A DNA stretch of 64,000 bases from Actinoalloteichus hoggarensis (GCF_002234535.1 NZ_CP022521.1:5564001-5628000); one strand, 5' to 3'; positions 19,605 to 28,406 are shown, numbered from the stretch's first letter. Notes: generated from the sequence alone by a model not told the origin. A program made the numbers and translations.

Positions 19605-20477
19605 ATGCCGTATCTGTCCCGCATCAGGATCAATCCGCTGCGCGCCGCGAGCCGAACGCTGCTGGCGAACCCGCGTGCCCTGCACGGCGCGGTGATGGCC
19701 GCCATCCCCTCCCGACCGGACACCCAGCGGCTGCTGTGGCGGCTCGACGCCGACGACGCCCGACGACCACATGTCCTGGTGCTGAGCAGGACCCGCCCCG
19801 ACTGGAGCCACCTGGTGGAGCAGGCAGGCTGGCCGGACGCCGACGGCGAGCACGTCCTGATCCGTGACTACGCGCCGCTGCTGGCCAGGCTGGCGGACGG
19901 TCAGGAGTTCGGCTTCCGTCTCACGGCCAACCCGGTGCAGAACACGTCGAGGCCCGAGAAGATGACGACGTGTCAGGCCGAGGCCGTCGAGCGCGCCGCG
20001 GAACGGGCCAGGGCGGCGCGGGCCGAGGGCCGGGAGCCGGACCGGGCACGGTCCTTCCGCATCGGCCACCGCACCGCCGCCGCGCAGCTCGACTGGCTGT
20101 TGAGCCGGACCGAGCGATGGGGCTTCACGATCCCGACGAGCCCCGGCTCCGAGGCGCGCTCGATGGATCTGGGCGCGGCAGGCACACAGCCGGACGCGGC
20201 GGGCCAGAACGGTGCGGGCGGCCCGGCGGGGGCGGCTCGCGAGGTGCGGATCATCGCGCGCGAGCGGCACCAGTTCGGCAAGGGCGCCCGGCGGCGGACG
20301 CAGGTGGTGCTGCGCACGGCGACCTTCCAGGGCCTGCTGCGGGTGACCGACGCCGAACTGCTGGCCGATCGGCTGCTGCACGGCGTCGGTCCAGGCAAGG
20401 CCTACGGCTGCGGCCTGCTGACCCTGGCGCCGCTCCCGGCCGGGACGATCCGCAGGCCGGTGACGACGCGTGGCTGA
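19605..20477 (+). CDS. cas6e: Cas6e (Cse3/CasE) crRNA endoribonuclease
   Basis: A 290-aa protein that cuts the repeat hairpin and stays bound to the crRNA. The N-terminal NPRALHGAVMAAIP carries the likely catalytic His (His27, matching His26 of the Thermus enzyme). The Gly-rich loop GVGPGKAYGCGLL lies near the C-terminus. About 40 residues around 180-220 are a low-complexity Ala/Gly insertion. The ATG at 19605 was chosen; a GTG at 19596 would give the 4-nt overlap common in this operon. Its stop overlaps the cas1 GTG by 8 nt. Confidence 0.95.
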   Translation: MPYLSRIRINPLRAASRTLLANPRALHGAVMAAIPSRPDTQRLLWRLDADDARRPHVLVLSRTRPDWSHLVEQAGWPDADGEHVLIRDYAPLLARLADGQEFGFRLTANPVQNTSRPEKMTTCQAEAVERAAERARAARAEGREPDRARSFRIGHRTAAAQLDWLLSRTERWGFTIPTSPGSEARSMDLGAAGTQPDAAGQNGAGGPAGAAREVRIIARERHQFGKGARRRTQVVLRTATFQGLLRVTDAELLADRLLHGVGPGKAYGCGLLTLAPLPAGTIRRPVTTRG

Positions 20478-21510
20478 CATCTGGTGGAAGGCCGACCCGC
20501 GCGATCTGCACCGACTGGAGGACCGGGTCTCCAGCCTCTACGTGGAACGCAGCCACGTCGACCGCGACGAGAACGCCGTGGTGGTGGTCAACAGACGTGA
20601 GACCGTCCGCGTCCCCGCCGCACTGGTCGCGGTCCTGCTGCTGGGACCGGGGACCCGCGTCACTCACGGCGCGATCACCCTGCTGGCCGACTCGGGAACG
20701 GCCGTCTGCTGGGTGGGTGATCAGGGCGTCCGCTTCTATGCCGCCGGGCTCGGCCCGAGCCGGGGCGCCGGCCTGCTGAACCGGCAGGCATGGCTGGTCA
20801 GCCGCCCCAAGGAACGGCTGGCCGTGGCGCGGACCATGTACGGGATGCGGTTCCCCGGCGAGGACGTGTCCACCGCCACGATGCGTCAGCTGCGCGGCCG
20901 GGAGGGAGCCCGAGTCCGCAAGCAGTACCAGGCGAACTCACGGCGCACCGGTGTGCCGTGGCACGGGCGGGTCTACCAGCCCGGCGACGCCTTCGCCGCG
21001 GGCGACGATCTGAACCGTCTGCTCTCGGCGGCCAACGCCGCCCTCTACGGCATCTGTCACGCCGTGGTCGTCGGCCTCGGCGCCAGCCCCGGACTGGGCT
21101 TCGTCCACACCGGGTCCGCGACGAGCTTCGTCCTGGACGTCGCCGACCTCTACAAGGCCGAGTACACCATCCCCCTGGCCTTCGACCTCGCGGCACAGGG
21201 CCTCACCGAGGAACGCGACGCCCGCACCGGCCTGCGCGACCTCATCGCCCGCGAAAGACTGCTCAACCGGATCATCCAGGACGTCAAGGCCCTGCTCACC
21301 CCGTCGCACGTCGACGCGCCGGAGGACTACGACGAGGGACTGAACCGCCTCTGGGACGAGGAGACGGGCAGCGTCTCGGGCGGGGTCAACTGGTACAGCG
21401 CGCCCTTCGACGAGGAGGTACGGGCCCTCATCGACCCGAGCATGGGCGAGGACCACCTCGCGGTGATCGGCCCTGAACTGGAGGGCGCCGCCGAGGAGCC
21501 TCCCCGATGA
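20470..21510 (+). CDS. cas1: Cas1 (type I-E) spacer integrase
   Basis: A 346-aa integrase that, with Cas2, inserts new spacers at the leader end of an array. Metal-binding residues are visible: Glu145 in LRGREGARVRKQY, His213 in GFVHTGSATSF and Asp226 in DVADLYKAE. The length is somewhat greater than the E. coli protein (about 305) because of a charged C-terminal tail. It is the only cas1 in the window, so it presumably serves all four arrays. The GTG start gives MADIWWKADP; the stop overlaps cas2 (ATGA). Confidence 0.97.
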   Translation: MADIWWKADPRDLHRLEDRVSSLYVERSHVDRDENAVVVVNRRETVRVPAALVAVLLLGPGTRVTHGAITLLADSGTAVCWVGDQGVRFYAAGLGPSRGAGLLNRQAWLVSRPKERLAVARTMYGMRFPGEDVSTATMRQLRGREGARVRKQYQANSRRTGVPWHGRVYQPGDAFAAGDDLNRLLSAANAALYGICHAVVVGLGASPGLGFVHTGSATSFVLDVADLYKAEYTIPLAFDLAAQGLTEERDARTGLRDLIARERLLNRIIQDVKALLTPSHVDAPEDYDEGLNRLWDEETGSVSGGVNWYSAPFDEEVRALIDPSMGEDHLAVIGPELEGAAEEPPR

Positions 21511-21827
21511 CCACGGTCGTCGTGCTCGTCGCCGCGCCGGACGGGCTTCGGGGGCACCTGACCCGCTGGATGGTGGAGGTCGACGCGGGCGTATTCGTCG
21601 GCAACCCGAGCAGACGGGTCCGCGACCGGCTCTGGTCCACCCTGGCCGATCGCATCGGCGACGGCCAGGCCGTGCTCGTCGAGCCCGCTGACAACGAACA
21701 GGGCTGGGCGGTACGCACGGCGGGCCGCGACCGCTGGCACCCGGTGGACTTCGACGGTCTGATCCTCTCGGCCCGCAGGCGAGCAGGCCCGAGAGGGCGA
21801 CCGGAGGAGCCGCCTGCGGGATTCTGA
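21507..21827 (+). CDS. cas2: Cas2 (type I-E)
   Basis: A 106-aa subunit of the Cas1-Cas2 integrase. The I-E form is clear from the TTVVVLVAAPDGLRGHLTRW start, GVFVGNPSRRVRDRLW at about residues 30-46 and the GWAVRTAGRDRWHPVDFDG strand near 70-90. The last 18 residues are a polar tail. It ends the cas operon. A perfect hairpin about 215 bp downstream (22042-22075) and a relic of an array follow. Confidence 0.96.
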   Translation: MTTVVVLVAAPDGLRGHLTRWMVEVDAGVFVGNPSRRVRDRLWSTLADRIGDGQAVLVEPADNEQGWAVRTAGRDRWHPVDFDGLILSARRRAGPRGRPEEPPAGF

Positions 21828-22041
21828 GGCACGACGACGCTTCGGGGCAGGCTGGTCTTCGTCAAGGGGGCTCTTCGAGGCCGGGCGACAGACGCGGGCA
21901 TTCGGTCCGCCGCGCGTCGGGCCGGTGTGGTCCGCGCGGTCGTACCGGCCCGGCGATGCCGGTGGCGGCCGCCCGATCTCGGGAGAGACGACGAGCAGTC
22001 CGAAGCGGATCGGCGTCAGGCATTCCCGATGTGCTGACGGA

Positions 22042-22075
22042 GGGGCGGTCACCCACGAGAATGGGTGACCGCCCC
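22042..22075. terminator. Perfect 14-bp hairpin downstream of cas2
   Basis: GGGGCGGTCACCCA, a 6-nt loop (CGAGAA), then the exact complement. There is no T-run, only TTCCCC. It would be a fitting terminator for the cas operon. Its right arm overlaps the start of a decayed CRISPR repeat. Confidence 0.55.
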
Positions 22076-22159
22076 TTCCCCGCGGGCGCGGGGCCGAATA
22101 TCCACTCCAGTTCAAGGTCAAACCGAACGAGGAGTCATCCCCGCCGGTGCGAGGAGGTA
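22071..22159. CRISPR. Relic of a CRISPR array (two decayed repeats)
   Basis: Two degenerate copies of the array 2 repeat, at 22071-22098 and 22132-22159, are exactly 61 bp apart, the period of the intact arrays. The first keeps TTCCCCGCGGGCGCGGGGCC, the second GAGTCATCCCCGCCGGTGCG. The 33-bp interval between them would be a fossil spacer. Confidence 0.7.
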
Positions 22160-22181
22160 GAGGAACAGATTTCCAGGACGG

Positions 22182-22502
22182 TCAGTTCACTGTAGCGGGG
22201 GTGACCACATCGCCAGGTCTCCCCCGCCTTATCAACTCCGCGAGACGACGGCAGGCCTGCGCGCACGTCCGCATCACCGAAGCGCTACCCGAGGAGCGGA
22301 TGACCTCGGCCGCACTCGCGCAGGAAGAGCAGATGTCGCCGATGGAGTCCAGCAGTAGCGCCGCGCGCTGCGGCACAGTCGCAAACGGGTTCATAAGATC
22401 GACGATACCGACGAATTCGTTCGGTTTTGGCATGATCGCGCACAGCACCACCCGATCGAGCGATGCGGCGACAGACCAATGCAGCACGGAGGCAGAACGC
22501 AC
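22182..22502 (-). CDS. Small Cys-containing hypothetical protein
   Basis: A possible 106-aa protein (or 83 aa from an internal ATG giving MPKPNEFVG). The C-terminal half has two Cys pairs, ICSSCA and RTCAQACRR, in predicted helices, a spacing reminiscent of small metal-binding four-helix proteins; I cannot assign a family. A GTGAG-like sequence precedes the GTG start, and an AT-rich, promoter-like stretch lies upstream (22503-22600). Third-position GC is clearly lower than in neighbouring genes, suggesting a different origin. It lies between the relic repeats and array 2. Confidence 0.4.
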   Translation of the reverse strand: MRSASVLHWSVAASLDRVVLCAIMPKPNEFVGIVDLMNPFATVPQRAALLLDSIGDICSSCASAAEVIRSSGSASVMRTCAQACRRLAELIRRGRPGDVVTPATVN

Positions 22503-22673
22503 ATCAACTCACTTGAAGATAAAAGACAATCCGAACGACATCAGCCGAGCGCCATATCCCTGTGGGAGATCCTTCCAAGTTTATGAATTAATCCCGCATT
22601 CTCCCACGCGTCGGACCTACGAACAGGCACGCGACCGATCGGCACTCTAGTTCTACCGCGCTATTTCGCGCTG
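22503..22673. other. AT-richer gap before array 2
   Basis: About 170 bp, much less GC-rich than the surroundings, ending at the decayed last repeat of array 2. It could hold the promoter of the small minus-strand gene. Nothing else is recognised. Confidence 0.4.
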
Positions 22674-23372
22674 GCACCACCCTCGCGTGCGCGGGGCCGA
22701 TCGCAGTACAGCTCTCGCCGCTGCTGGCCGCGCGGAGCCATCCCCACGTGCGCGGGGCCGATTCGGTACAGCGGTGGACGCGCTCGACGACCGCGGAGCC
22801 ATCCCCGCGTGCGCGGGGCCGATGACGTCGCCGCGTTCGTGAGGGACCGGGGGACGGAGCCATCCCCGCGTGCACGGGGCCGATGGCCGCGTCATCTGGG
22901 ATGTCGAAGAGGACGTCGAGCCATCCCCGCGTGCGCGGGGCCGATCGGCGGGGTGTCGTGGCGCCGCGGGCCAGTCCGGAGCCATCCCCGCGTGCGCGGG
23001 GCCGATGGCGGCCTCGGCGTCGTCGATGGCCGCGCGCAGGAGCCATCCCCGCGTGCGCGGGGCCGATCGTGAACGCACCGCGCCCGGAGACGTCGCCGCC
23101 GAGCCATCCCCGCGTGCGCGGGGCCGATGCGATCACGGCGTGGGACCGGAACCTCGGCGTGGAGCCATCCCCGCGTGCGCGGGGCCGATCCCTCCAGCAG
23201 CTGCGGGCGGACCTGGATCGGGGAGCCATCCCCGCGTGCGCGGGGCCGATGGGCGGCGCGGGGGCAGGGTGGCGACGGCGGCGGAGCCATCCCCGCGTGC
23301 GCGGGGCCGATCCGTGCGCCGTTGCGAACGCCGTCCACGCCGCCGAGCCATCCCCGCGTGCGCGGGGCCGAT
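22674..23372 (-). CRISPR. CRISPR array 2 (type I-E), 12 repeats
   Basis: Repeats of 28 bp start at 22735, 22796, 22857, 22918, 22979, 23040, 23101, 23162, 23223, 23284 and 23345, each followed by a 33-bp spacer. A degenerate terminal copy is at 22674-22701. That makes eleven spacers in an exact 61-bp period. Two repeats carry one substitution each (22735 and 22857). The decayed end is on the left and the leader on the right, so the array is read on the minus strand as ATCGGCCCCGCGC...GGGGATGGCTC. The spacers are all different by eye. Confidence 0.97.
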
Positions 23373-23434
23373 ACTTGTTGACCTGCGGGTTCATCTCGCC
23401 CCAAGGCTCAGAATGACCACGTGATCCAGGTCAC
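23373..23434 (-). promoter_or_regulatory. Leader of array 2
   Basis: On the minus strand it reads GTGA-CCTGGA-TCAC (23421-23434), then 48 bp ending GGTCAACAAGT, directly before the first repeat. Only 11 bp separate the conserved site from the ddl stop codon, so the leader is squeezed against the 3' end of ddl. Confidence 0.75.
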
Positions 23435-23445
23435 TACAGAGCGCT

Positions 23446-24543
23446 TCATCTCAGCCCGGTACCCCTGGCCAGCGCCGTCTGGACGAGCGTGTCGAGCAGG
23501 GACGGGTAGTCCGTGCCGGTCACCGCCCACATCTTCGGGTACATCGAGATCGGGGTGAAGCCGGGCATGGTGTTGACCTCGTTGACGATCAACTCACCCG
23601 CCTCGGTGACGAAGAAGTCCACCCTCGCCAGTCCCTGGCAGTCGAGTGCCTCGAAGGCGGTGATCGCCTGGGCACGCAGCCGCTCGGTGACGTCGTCGTC
23701 GAGCTTCGCCGGGATGTCGATCTCGCAGAACTCGTCGAGGTACTTGGCGTCGAAGTCGTACCAGTCGACCGCGCCGTCGACGACCCGGATCTCCGAGGGC
23801 AGCGAGGCCTCGACGCGGCCGTCCGGGAACTCCAGTACGCCGCACTCGATCTCGCGACCGACCACCGCGCTCTCGATGACGACCTTCGGGTCGGTCTGAC
23901 GGGCGAGGCCGATGGCGGCGGGCAGCTCCGCCCAGTCGGTCACCTTGCTGATGCCGATCGAGGAGCCCGCGCGCGCGGGCTTGACGAACACGGGCAGGCC
24001 CAGCGTCTCCCGCTGCACCGCGCTCAGCGTCTCCTGGCCTCGCCGCAGGACCTCGTACCGCCCGACGCCCAGACCGGCGGCGCCGAGGAGCTTCTTGGCG
24101 AACTCCTTGTCCATCGCGGTGGCGCTGGCCAGCACGCCCGGCCCCACGTAGGGCAGGCCCGCCATCTCCAGCAGGCCCTGGATCGTGCCGTCCTCGCCGT
24201 AGGCGCCGTGCAGCACGGGGAAGACGACGTCGACGCCGCTCAGCGCCTCGCCCGCCTGCCCTGGCTCCAAGGAGATCAGGTGCCGACTGGTCGGGTCGGC
24301 GGGCAGCACCAGCGCCGCCGCCGTAGCGTCCACCGTGGGCAGAACACGGTCACGGATCTCCAGCTCGCTGACGTCGGAGGTGCCGACGACCCAACGGCCT
24401 TCCTGGCTGATGCCCACCGGAACGACCTCGTAGCGCTGCGGGTCGAGGTGAGCCAGCACGCTGGCGGCCGACGAACACGAGATGGCGTGTTCCGAGCTCC
24501 GCCCGCCGAAGACAACCGCGACGCGTGTTCTCCGCTCCGTCAT
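23446..24543 (-). CDS. ddl: D-alanine--D-alanine ligase
   Basis: A 365-aa ATP-grasp enzyme that makes D-Ala-D-Ala for peptidoglycan precursors. It shows [20 protein letters not shown] at the N-terminus, [19 protein letters not shown], the ATP-binding [14 protein letters not shown] and the metal-binding [18 protein letters not shown] near the C-terminus. The ATG giving [14 protein letters not shown] was chosen; upstream codons are low complexity. It is sandwiched between the leaders of arrays 2 and 3. In related genomes it lies next to DUF3515 and thiL, which here are about 17 kb away. Confidence 0.96.
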   Translation of the reverse strand: MTERRTRVAVVFGGRSSEHAISCSSAASVLAHLDPQRYEVVPVGISQEGRWVVGTSDVSELEIRDRVLPTVDATAAALVLPADPTSRHLISLEPGQAGEALSGVDVVFPVLHGAYGEDGTIQGLLEMAGLPYVGPGVLASATAMDKEFAKKLLGAAGLGVGRYEVLRRGQETLSAVQRETLGLPVFVKPARAGSSIGISKVTDWAELPAAIGLARQTDPKVVIESAVVGREIECGVLEFPDGRVEASLPSEIRVVDGAVDWYDFDAKYLDEFCEIDIPAKLDDDVTERLRAQAITAFEALDCQGLARVDFFVTEAGELIVNEVNTMPGFTPISMYPKMWAVTGTDYPSLLDTLVQTALARGTGLR

Positions 24544-25023
24544 GCTGCGTGACCCTACCGGCACGAATCCTCCCTCGATCGGCGCAGCGGCAGGCGTCCC
24601 CAGGTTTCCGCCGCCCCAACACACTCGATGTGACGAATTCGGCACGCTGGCGGACATTCCGGTCGCCGTCACCCGCCGATCCGTCGTGTCCGACAGCGAG
24701 AAGCACGGGTGGGCGCGTCCCCCCGATCGACGAGGCTCTCGAACACAGCGTGTGCGGCGGCCCACCTGAACGAAAAGCGGTCACCCGTTCCGGTGGGCCG
24801 TCCCCGAAGACGCACCCACCGACCGGCGCCGCGTCACCGCGCGCCGGGGCTCGCGCACCGGCTGGACGCCCACGCAGCGGACCGCCCCGGCCGGACGATC
24901 GGACGACCGTTCGTGGCTCAACCGGCCCGGCACGGGCGTTCCCAGCACGAACATCATCGACTACACCGTTCGATACGCTCAGCACGACAGGTTCCGAACC
25001 GACGCCCACAGCTCCAGGAGATG
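24544..25023. other. Intergenic region upstream of ddl
   Basis: About 480 bp with no believable gene. It must contain the ddl promoter on the minus strand and runs into the leader of array 3 on the plus strand. Confidence 0.5.
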
Positions 25024-25086
25024 GTGACGTGGATCACGTGGTAGAAATCGGCCCTCGGCCACGAATAAACCCGCTGGTCAACAAGT
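25024..25086 (+). promoter_or_regulatory. Leader of array 3
   Basis: GTGA-CGTGGA-TCAC (25024-25037) followed by GTGGTA, then 49 bp after the site ending CCCGCTGGTCAACAAGT just before the first repeat. The same blocks occur in the leader of array 4, and partly in those of arrays 1 and 2. Confidence 0.75.
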
Positions 25087-25845
25087 GTCGGCCCCGCACG
25101 CGCGGGGATAGCTCTTCACCGCCGACGACGTGCGGCTGTTGATCCCGGTCGGCCCCGCACGCGCGGGGATAGCTCTTCCTCCTGGTCAGTCGTGGTCGTG
25201 CTGGTCAGGTCGTCCCCGCACGCGCGGGGATAGCTCCTACCCCTACGCGTCGTCCATCGCGGACACTATGTCGTCCCCGCACGCGCGGGGATAGCTCCTG
25301 AGGGAGTGAGTCATGCCCCTGCAGATGGAGGTCGTCCCCGCACGCGCGGGGATAGCTCGCATGGATGGCGCCAGTGTGCCGAGTAGCACGGGTCGTCCCC
25401 GCACGCGCGGGGATAGCTCGACATGCTGTCCCTCCTCGGCGGCAAGGTCGACGTCGGCCCCGCACGCGCGGGGATAGCTCTGAGCCATGGGCAGGCGGGC
25501 ATCAGCACCAGCTGTCGGCCCCGCACGCGCGGGGATAGCTCCCAACCAGCCGGGCGCGATCGCCGGTGGTCGGTGTCGGCCCCGCACGCGCGGGGATAGC
25601 TCCCGGCTTCTCGCTGACATGGGTGCGGCCGTGACGTCGGCCCCGCACGCGCGGGGATAGCTCGGCCAGGGATACGGACTTCGGCCAGTACCTGGGGTCG
25701 GCCCCGCACGCGCGGGGATAGCTCCTTGTGATCCGCATGTCCCGAGCCCGTCGCCGCGTCGGCCCCGCACGCGCGGGGATAGCTCCGACTACGCATGGGG
25801 TGGCGAGGTGGGAAGCCGTCGGCCGGCACCGGCGGGCGTCGCTCG
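25087..25845 (+). CRISPR. CRISPR array 3 (type I-E), 12 repeats
   Basis: Twelve 28-bp repeats start at 25087, 25148, 25209, 25270, 25331, 25392, 25453, 25514, 25575, 25636, 25697 and 25758, with eleven 33-bp spacers. A degenerate last copy is at about 25818-25845. The repeat begins GTCGGCCCCGCACG and ends GGGGATAGCTC. Repeats 3 to 6 carry GTCGTCCCC instead of GTCGGCCCC. It is read rightward, away from ddl and from array 2. Confidence 0.97.
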
Positions 25846-25933
25846 TGACGGCCGAGCGTCCTGTCACGACCGGATACAGTCGCCCCAGCGAGTCGGTGAC
25901 GTGCCATCAGGCTTCTCCGGCGCCCCGATCCGC

Positions 25934-27388
25934 TCACTCGGCGTCCAAGTCGGCAGACCTGCCCGCCTCGTCCGCGAACAACTGGACGATCTCCGGCAGT
26001 GCCGCGTCGAACTCGGCAGGCGTGCAGGCCGCGTAGCCCAGCGGCACGCCGAAGAGCCTCGGCGTGCGCTGATAGTGGCGAGCCAGGCCGTCGATGAGCA
26101 CACCTGCGGCCGCCGCCTTCGCCGCCACCCGCTGCTCCGCCGCCGCGGAGGCCAGTGGGATCACCACGTGCGCGCCCGCCTCGTCTCCGAGAACCTCGAT
26201 GCCCTTCTCACCGAGCGCCTGCACCAGCCGGAGTCGCCGCGCCGCGAGCTCGCGGCGCATGCGGCGCAGGTGTCTCCCGAGGTCTCCGTGGCGAGCCAGC
26301 TCGACGAAGACCCGCTGGCCTGCGGCGGGTGGACCCGCTCCCGCGAGGTCGCGGTACTCCTGCACGGCGCCGAGTACCCGGCCGGGAGCGACCATCCAGC
26401 CTGCGCCGAGAGTGGGGGTGAGGATCTTGCTCGTGGTGCCGAGGTGCACCACGACGTCGGGGCCGAGGGCCACCAGCAGCGGCAGCGGTGCCACGTCGAA
26501 CCGCAGCTCGCCGTCGTAGTCGTCCTCGATGATCAGGAAGTTCTGCTCGCGCGCCCTTCGCACCAGCGCCACCCGCCGTTCAGCGGGCAGCCTGCCGCCC
26601 AGGGGGTACTGGTGAGCGGGTGAGCAGTAGACGGCCTGGATGTCCTCGGGAATCTCGTCGACGAGGAGCCCGTCGGCGTCCACCGGCGCGGGAAGGACCT
26701 CGACCCCGCCCGCGCGAAGCGCGCCGACCGCCCGCTGATAGCCGGGGTCCTCCACCGCGACCCGGTCGCCCGGCCGCAGCACCGAGGACGCCAGTTCCGC
26801 CACGGCGGCGGTGGTGCCCGCCGTCGCCAGCACCGCATCGGCGGGCGACGGGCCGAGGTCGTCGCGGCGGTCGACGACGGCGAGCCCCCGGTGCCGCAAG
26901 AGGTGTTCGACGATCGCGGTCCGGTACTCCGGCAGCCCGGCCCGCTGCGGTCGAATCAGCGGCGGCGCGTCGGCCGCGACCCGCCAGGCCCGCCGCCAGG
27001 CTGCCCGATCCAGCCCGTGCACCCAGGGGGCACCGGGAGTGAGATCCAGCAGCCGCCGGTCGCCGGTCACGGGTCGCGGCGCCGGCTCGACGTTCCGCAC
27101 CGCGCCGGGCGGGCTGGTGGTGACGAAGGTCCCGGAGCCGTGCCTGCCCACGATCCAGCCCTCGGCATGCAGCTGTTCGTACGCCGCCGCCGTCACCGTC
27201 CTGCTGACCCGGAGATAGCCGGCCAGACCGCGTGTCGACGGCAGCCGGTCGCCCGCCCGCAGCACACCGGAGGCGGCCGAGGCGCGCAGTGCGTCCGCGA
27301 GCTGCACGGCCAGCGGGATGGACGCCGAACGGTCCAACTCGATGGGGATCTCGCTGATCGGCCCGCCACGGGGTCGGGAGGCGTTCAT
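25934..27388 (-). CDS. MocR/PdxR-type GntR regulator with aminotransferase domain
   Basis: A 484-aa protein. The N-terminal winged helix (about residues 20-85; PLAVQLADALRASAASGVLR, then GDRLPSTRGLAGYLRVSR) is joined to a fold-type I PLP-dependent aminotransferase-like domain (about 120-480). The PLP lysine is seen in HLGTTSKILTPTLGAGWMV, and the Asp of IIEDDYDGELRF fits the PLP nitrogen contact. MocR proteins sense PLP or amino compounds and often control a divergent gene. Here that is a PNPOx-like gene, with a palindrome in the 69-bp gap, so a vitamin B6-related role is possible but not shown. Confidence 0.92.
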   Translation of the reverse strand: MNASRPRGGPISEIPIELDRSASIPLAVQLADALRASAASGVLRAGDRLPSTRGLAGYLRVSRTVTAAAYEQLHAEGWIVGRHGSGTFVTTSPPGAVRNVEPAPRPVTGDRRLLDLTPGAPWVHGLDRAAWRRAWRVAADAPPLIRPQRAGLPEYRTAIVEHLLRHRGLAVVDRRDDLGPSPADAVLATAGTTAAVAELASSVLRPGDRVAVEDPGYQRAVGALRAGGVEVLPAPVDADGLLVDEIPEDIQAVYCSPAHQYPLGGRLPAERRVALVRRAREQNFLIIEDDYDGELRFDVAPLPLLVALGPDVVVHLGTTSKILTPTLGAGWMVAPGRVLGAVQEYRDLAGAGPPAAGQRVFVELARHGDLGRHLRRMRRELAARRLRLVQALGEKGIEVLGDEAGAHVVIPLASAAAEQRVAAKAAAAGVLIDGLARHYQRTPRLFGVPLGYAACTPAEFDAALPEIVQLFADEAGRSADLDAE

Positions 27389-27414
27389 CAAGTGGCCTTT
27401 CGAAATCACCGATG

Positions 27415-27431
27415 ATTGGCACTTATCCAAT
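27415..27431. promoter_or_regulatory. Operator candidate between mocR and the PNPOx-like gene
   Basis: ATTGG-N7-CCAAT with an overlapping TGGCA/TGCCA pair, in the 69-bp space between the divergent starts. The position suits a MocR-family binding site controlling both genes. Confidence 0.5.
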
Positions 27432-27457
27432 GCCACTGCGGGCGGCACGCTGAGTAC

Positions 27458-28144
27458 ATGACCGATGTGGCACAACCGGCACAGGAACAGCCCGGCGGAC
27501 CGTTGTCCCCTACCGACCGCAGCACCATACGACGAGGCAGGGTGCGTGCCAGGACGGCGCGAGCAGAGCTGCACGACATCCTCGACGCGGGCCTGATCTG
27601 CCACCTCGGTCTGACCACCGACTCCGGCCCGCTCGTGCTGCCTACCTGTTACGGCCGCGACGGCGACACCCTCTACCTGCACGGCTCGACCGGCGCGGCC
27701 AGTCTCCGCACGCTGGCGGGCGGCGCCCCGGCCTGCGTGACGGTGACGCATCTCGACGGCATCGTCTACGCACGATCGGTCTTCCACCATTCGGCGAACT
27801 ACCGGTCCGCGGTGATCCAGGGCACGGCCGTGCCCGTGCTCGACGACGCGGGGCGGCGCCACGCCCTGCGCGTGGTGACCGAACAGCTGGCCCCCGGATC
27901 GTGGGACGGCGGCGCCCGACTGCCCACCGAACGGGAGATGGCCGCGACGCTGGTGCTCGCGATGGACCTCGGCGAGGCATCGGTGAAGGTACGCACCGGC
28001 CCGCCCGGCGACGATGAGGACGACGTGGCGGCCGACGAACACTGGGCCGGGGTGCTGCCGCTGAAGCAGACCTGGGGCAGCCCGGAGCCGTGCCCGCTGC
28101 TTCCCGCCGGGCGACCGATCCCTGAGCGCGTCAGCGGGCGCTGA
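27458..28144 (+). CDS. Pyridoxamine 5'-phosphate oxidase-family flavoprotein
   Basis: A 228-aa split-barrel flavin-binding protein of the NimA/Pyridox_ox_2 type: RARTARAELHDILDAGLICH, LVLPTCYGRDGDTLYLHGS, ARSVFHHSANYRSAVIQGTA. Such proteins bind FMN, F420 or heme; true PNPOx activity is unproven. The ATG giving MTDVAQPAQEQPGG was chosen; an earlier in-frame ATG lies in the operator region. It is divergent from the MocR regulator. Its stop is about 200 bp before the leader of array 4. Confidence 0.88.
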   Translation: MTDVAQPAQEQPGGPLSPTDRSTIRRGRVRARTARAELHDILDAGLICHLGLTTDSGPLVLPTCYGRDGDTLYLHGSTGAASLRTLAGGAPACVTVTHLDGIVYARSVFHHSANYRSAVIQGTAVPVLDDAGRRHALRVVTEQLAPGSWDGGARLPTEREMAATLVLAMDLGEASVKVRTGPPGDDEDDVAADEHWAGVLPLKQTWGSPEPCPLLPAGRPIPERVSGR

Positions 28145-28344
28145 TCCGCCCATGAGCGTCGGACGTCGAGTATGCCCAGAGGAACGATCGATCCCGTCCG
28201 ACGTCACCGAACCGGCTCCGCCGAGCCGTGCGGGGAGGCCGTCACGCGCACGGCCGTCCATGGAAGTCGCGGCACATACCCGCCCGGCCGACGAGCCGAG
28301 CACGGACCGCACAAGGCACCCGATCACGGACGAGGCGCCGACAT

Positions 28345-28406
28345 GTAACGTGGATCACGTGGTAGTACAGGCTTGCCGGCCGCGATGAATCCGCTGGTCA
28401 ACAAGT
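28345..28406 (+). promoter_or_regulatory. Leader of array 4
   Basis: GTAA-CGTGGA-TCAC (28345-28358) followed by GTGGTA, then 48 bp from the site ending TCCGCTGGTCAACAAGT. Nearly the same as the array 3 leader in these two blocks; the middle differs. Confidence 0.75.

Noticed and set aside
22870-23424. Repetitive open frames across arrays 1-4 (for example PRARGRS-type peptides)
   Set aside because: They are translations of CRISPR repeats and spacers; the 61-bp period makes a repeating peptide in several frames.
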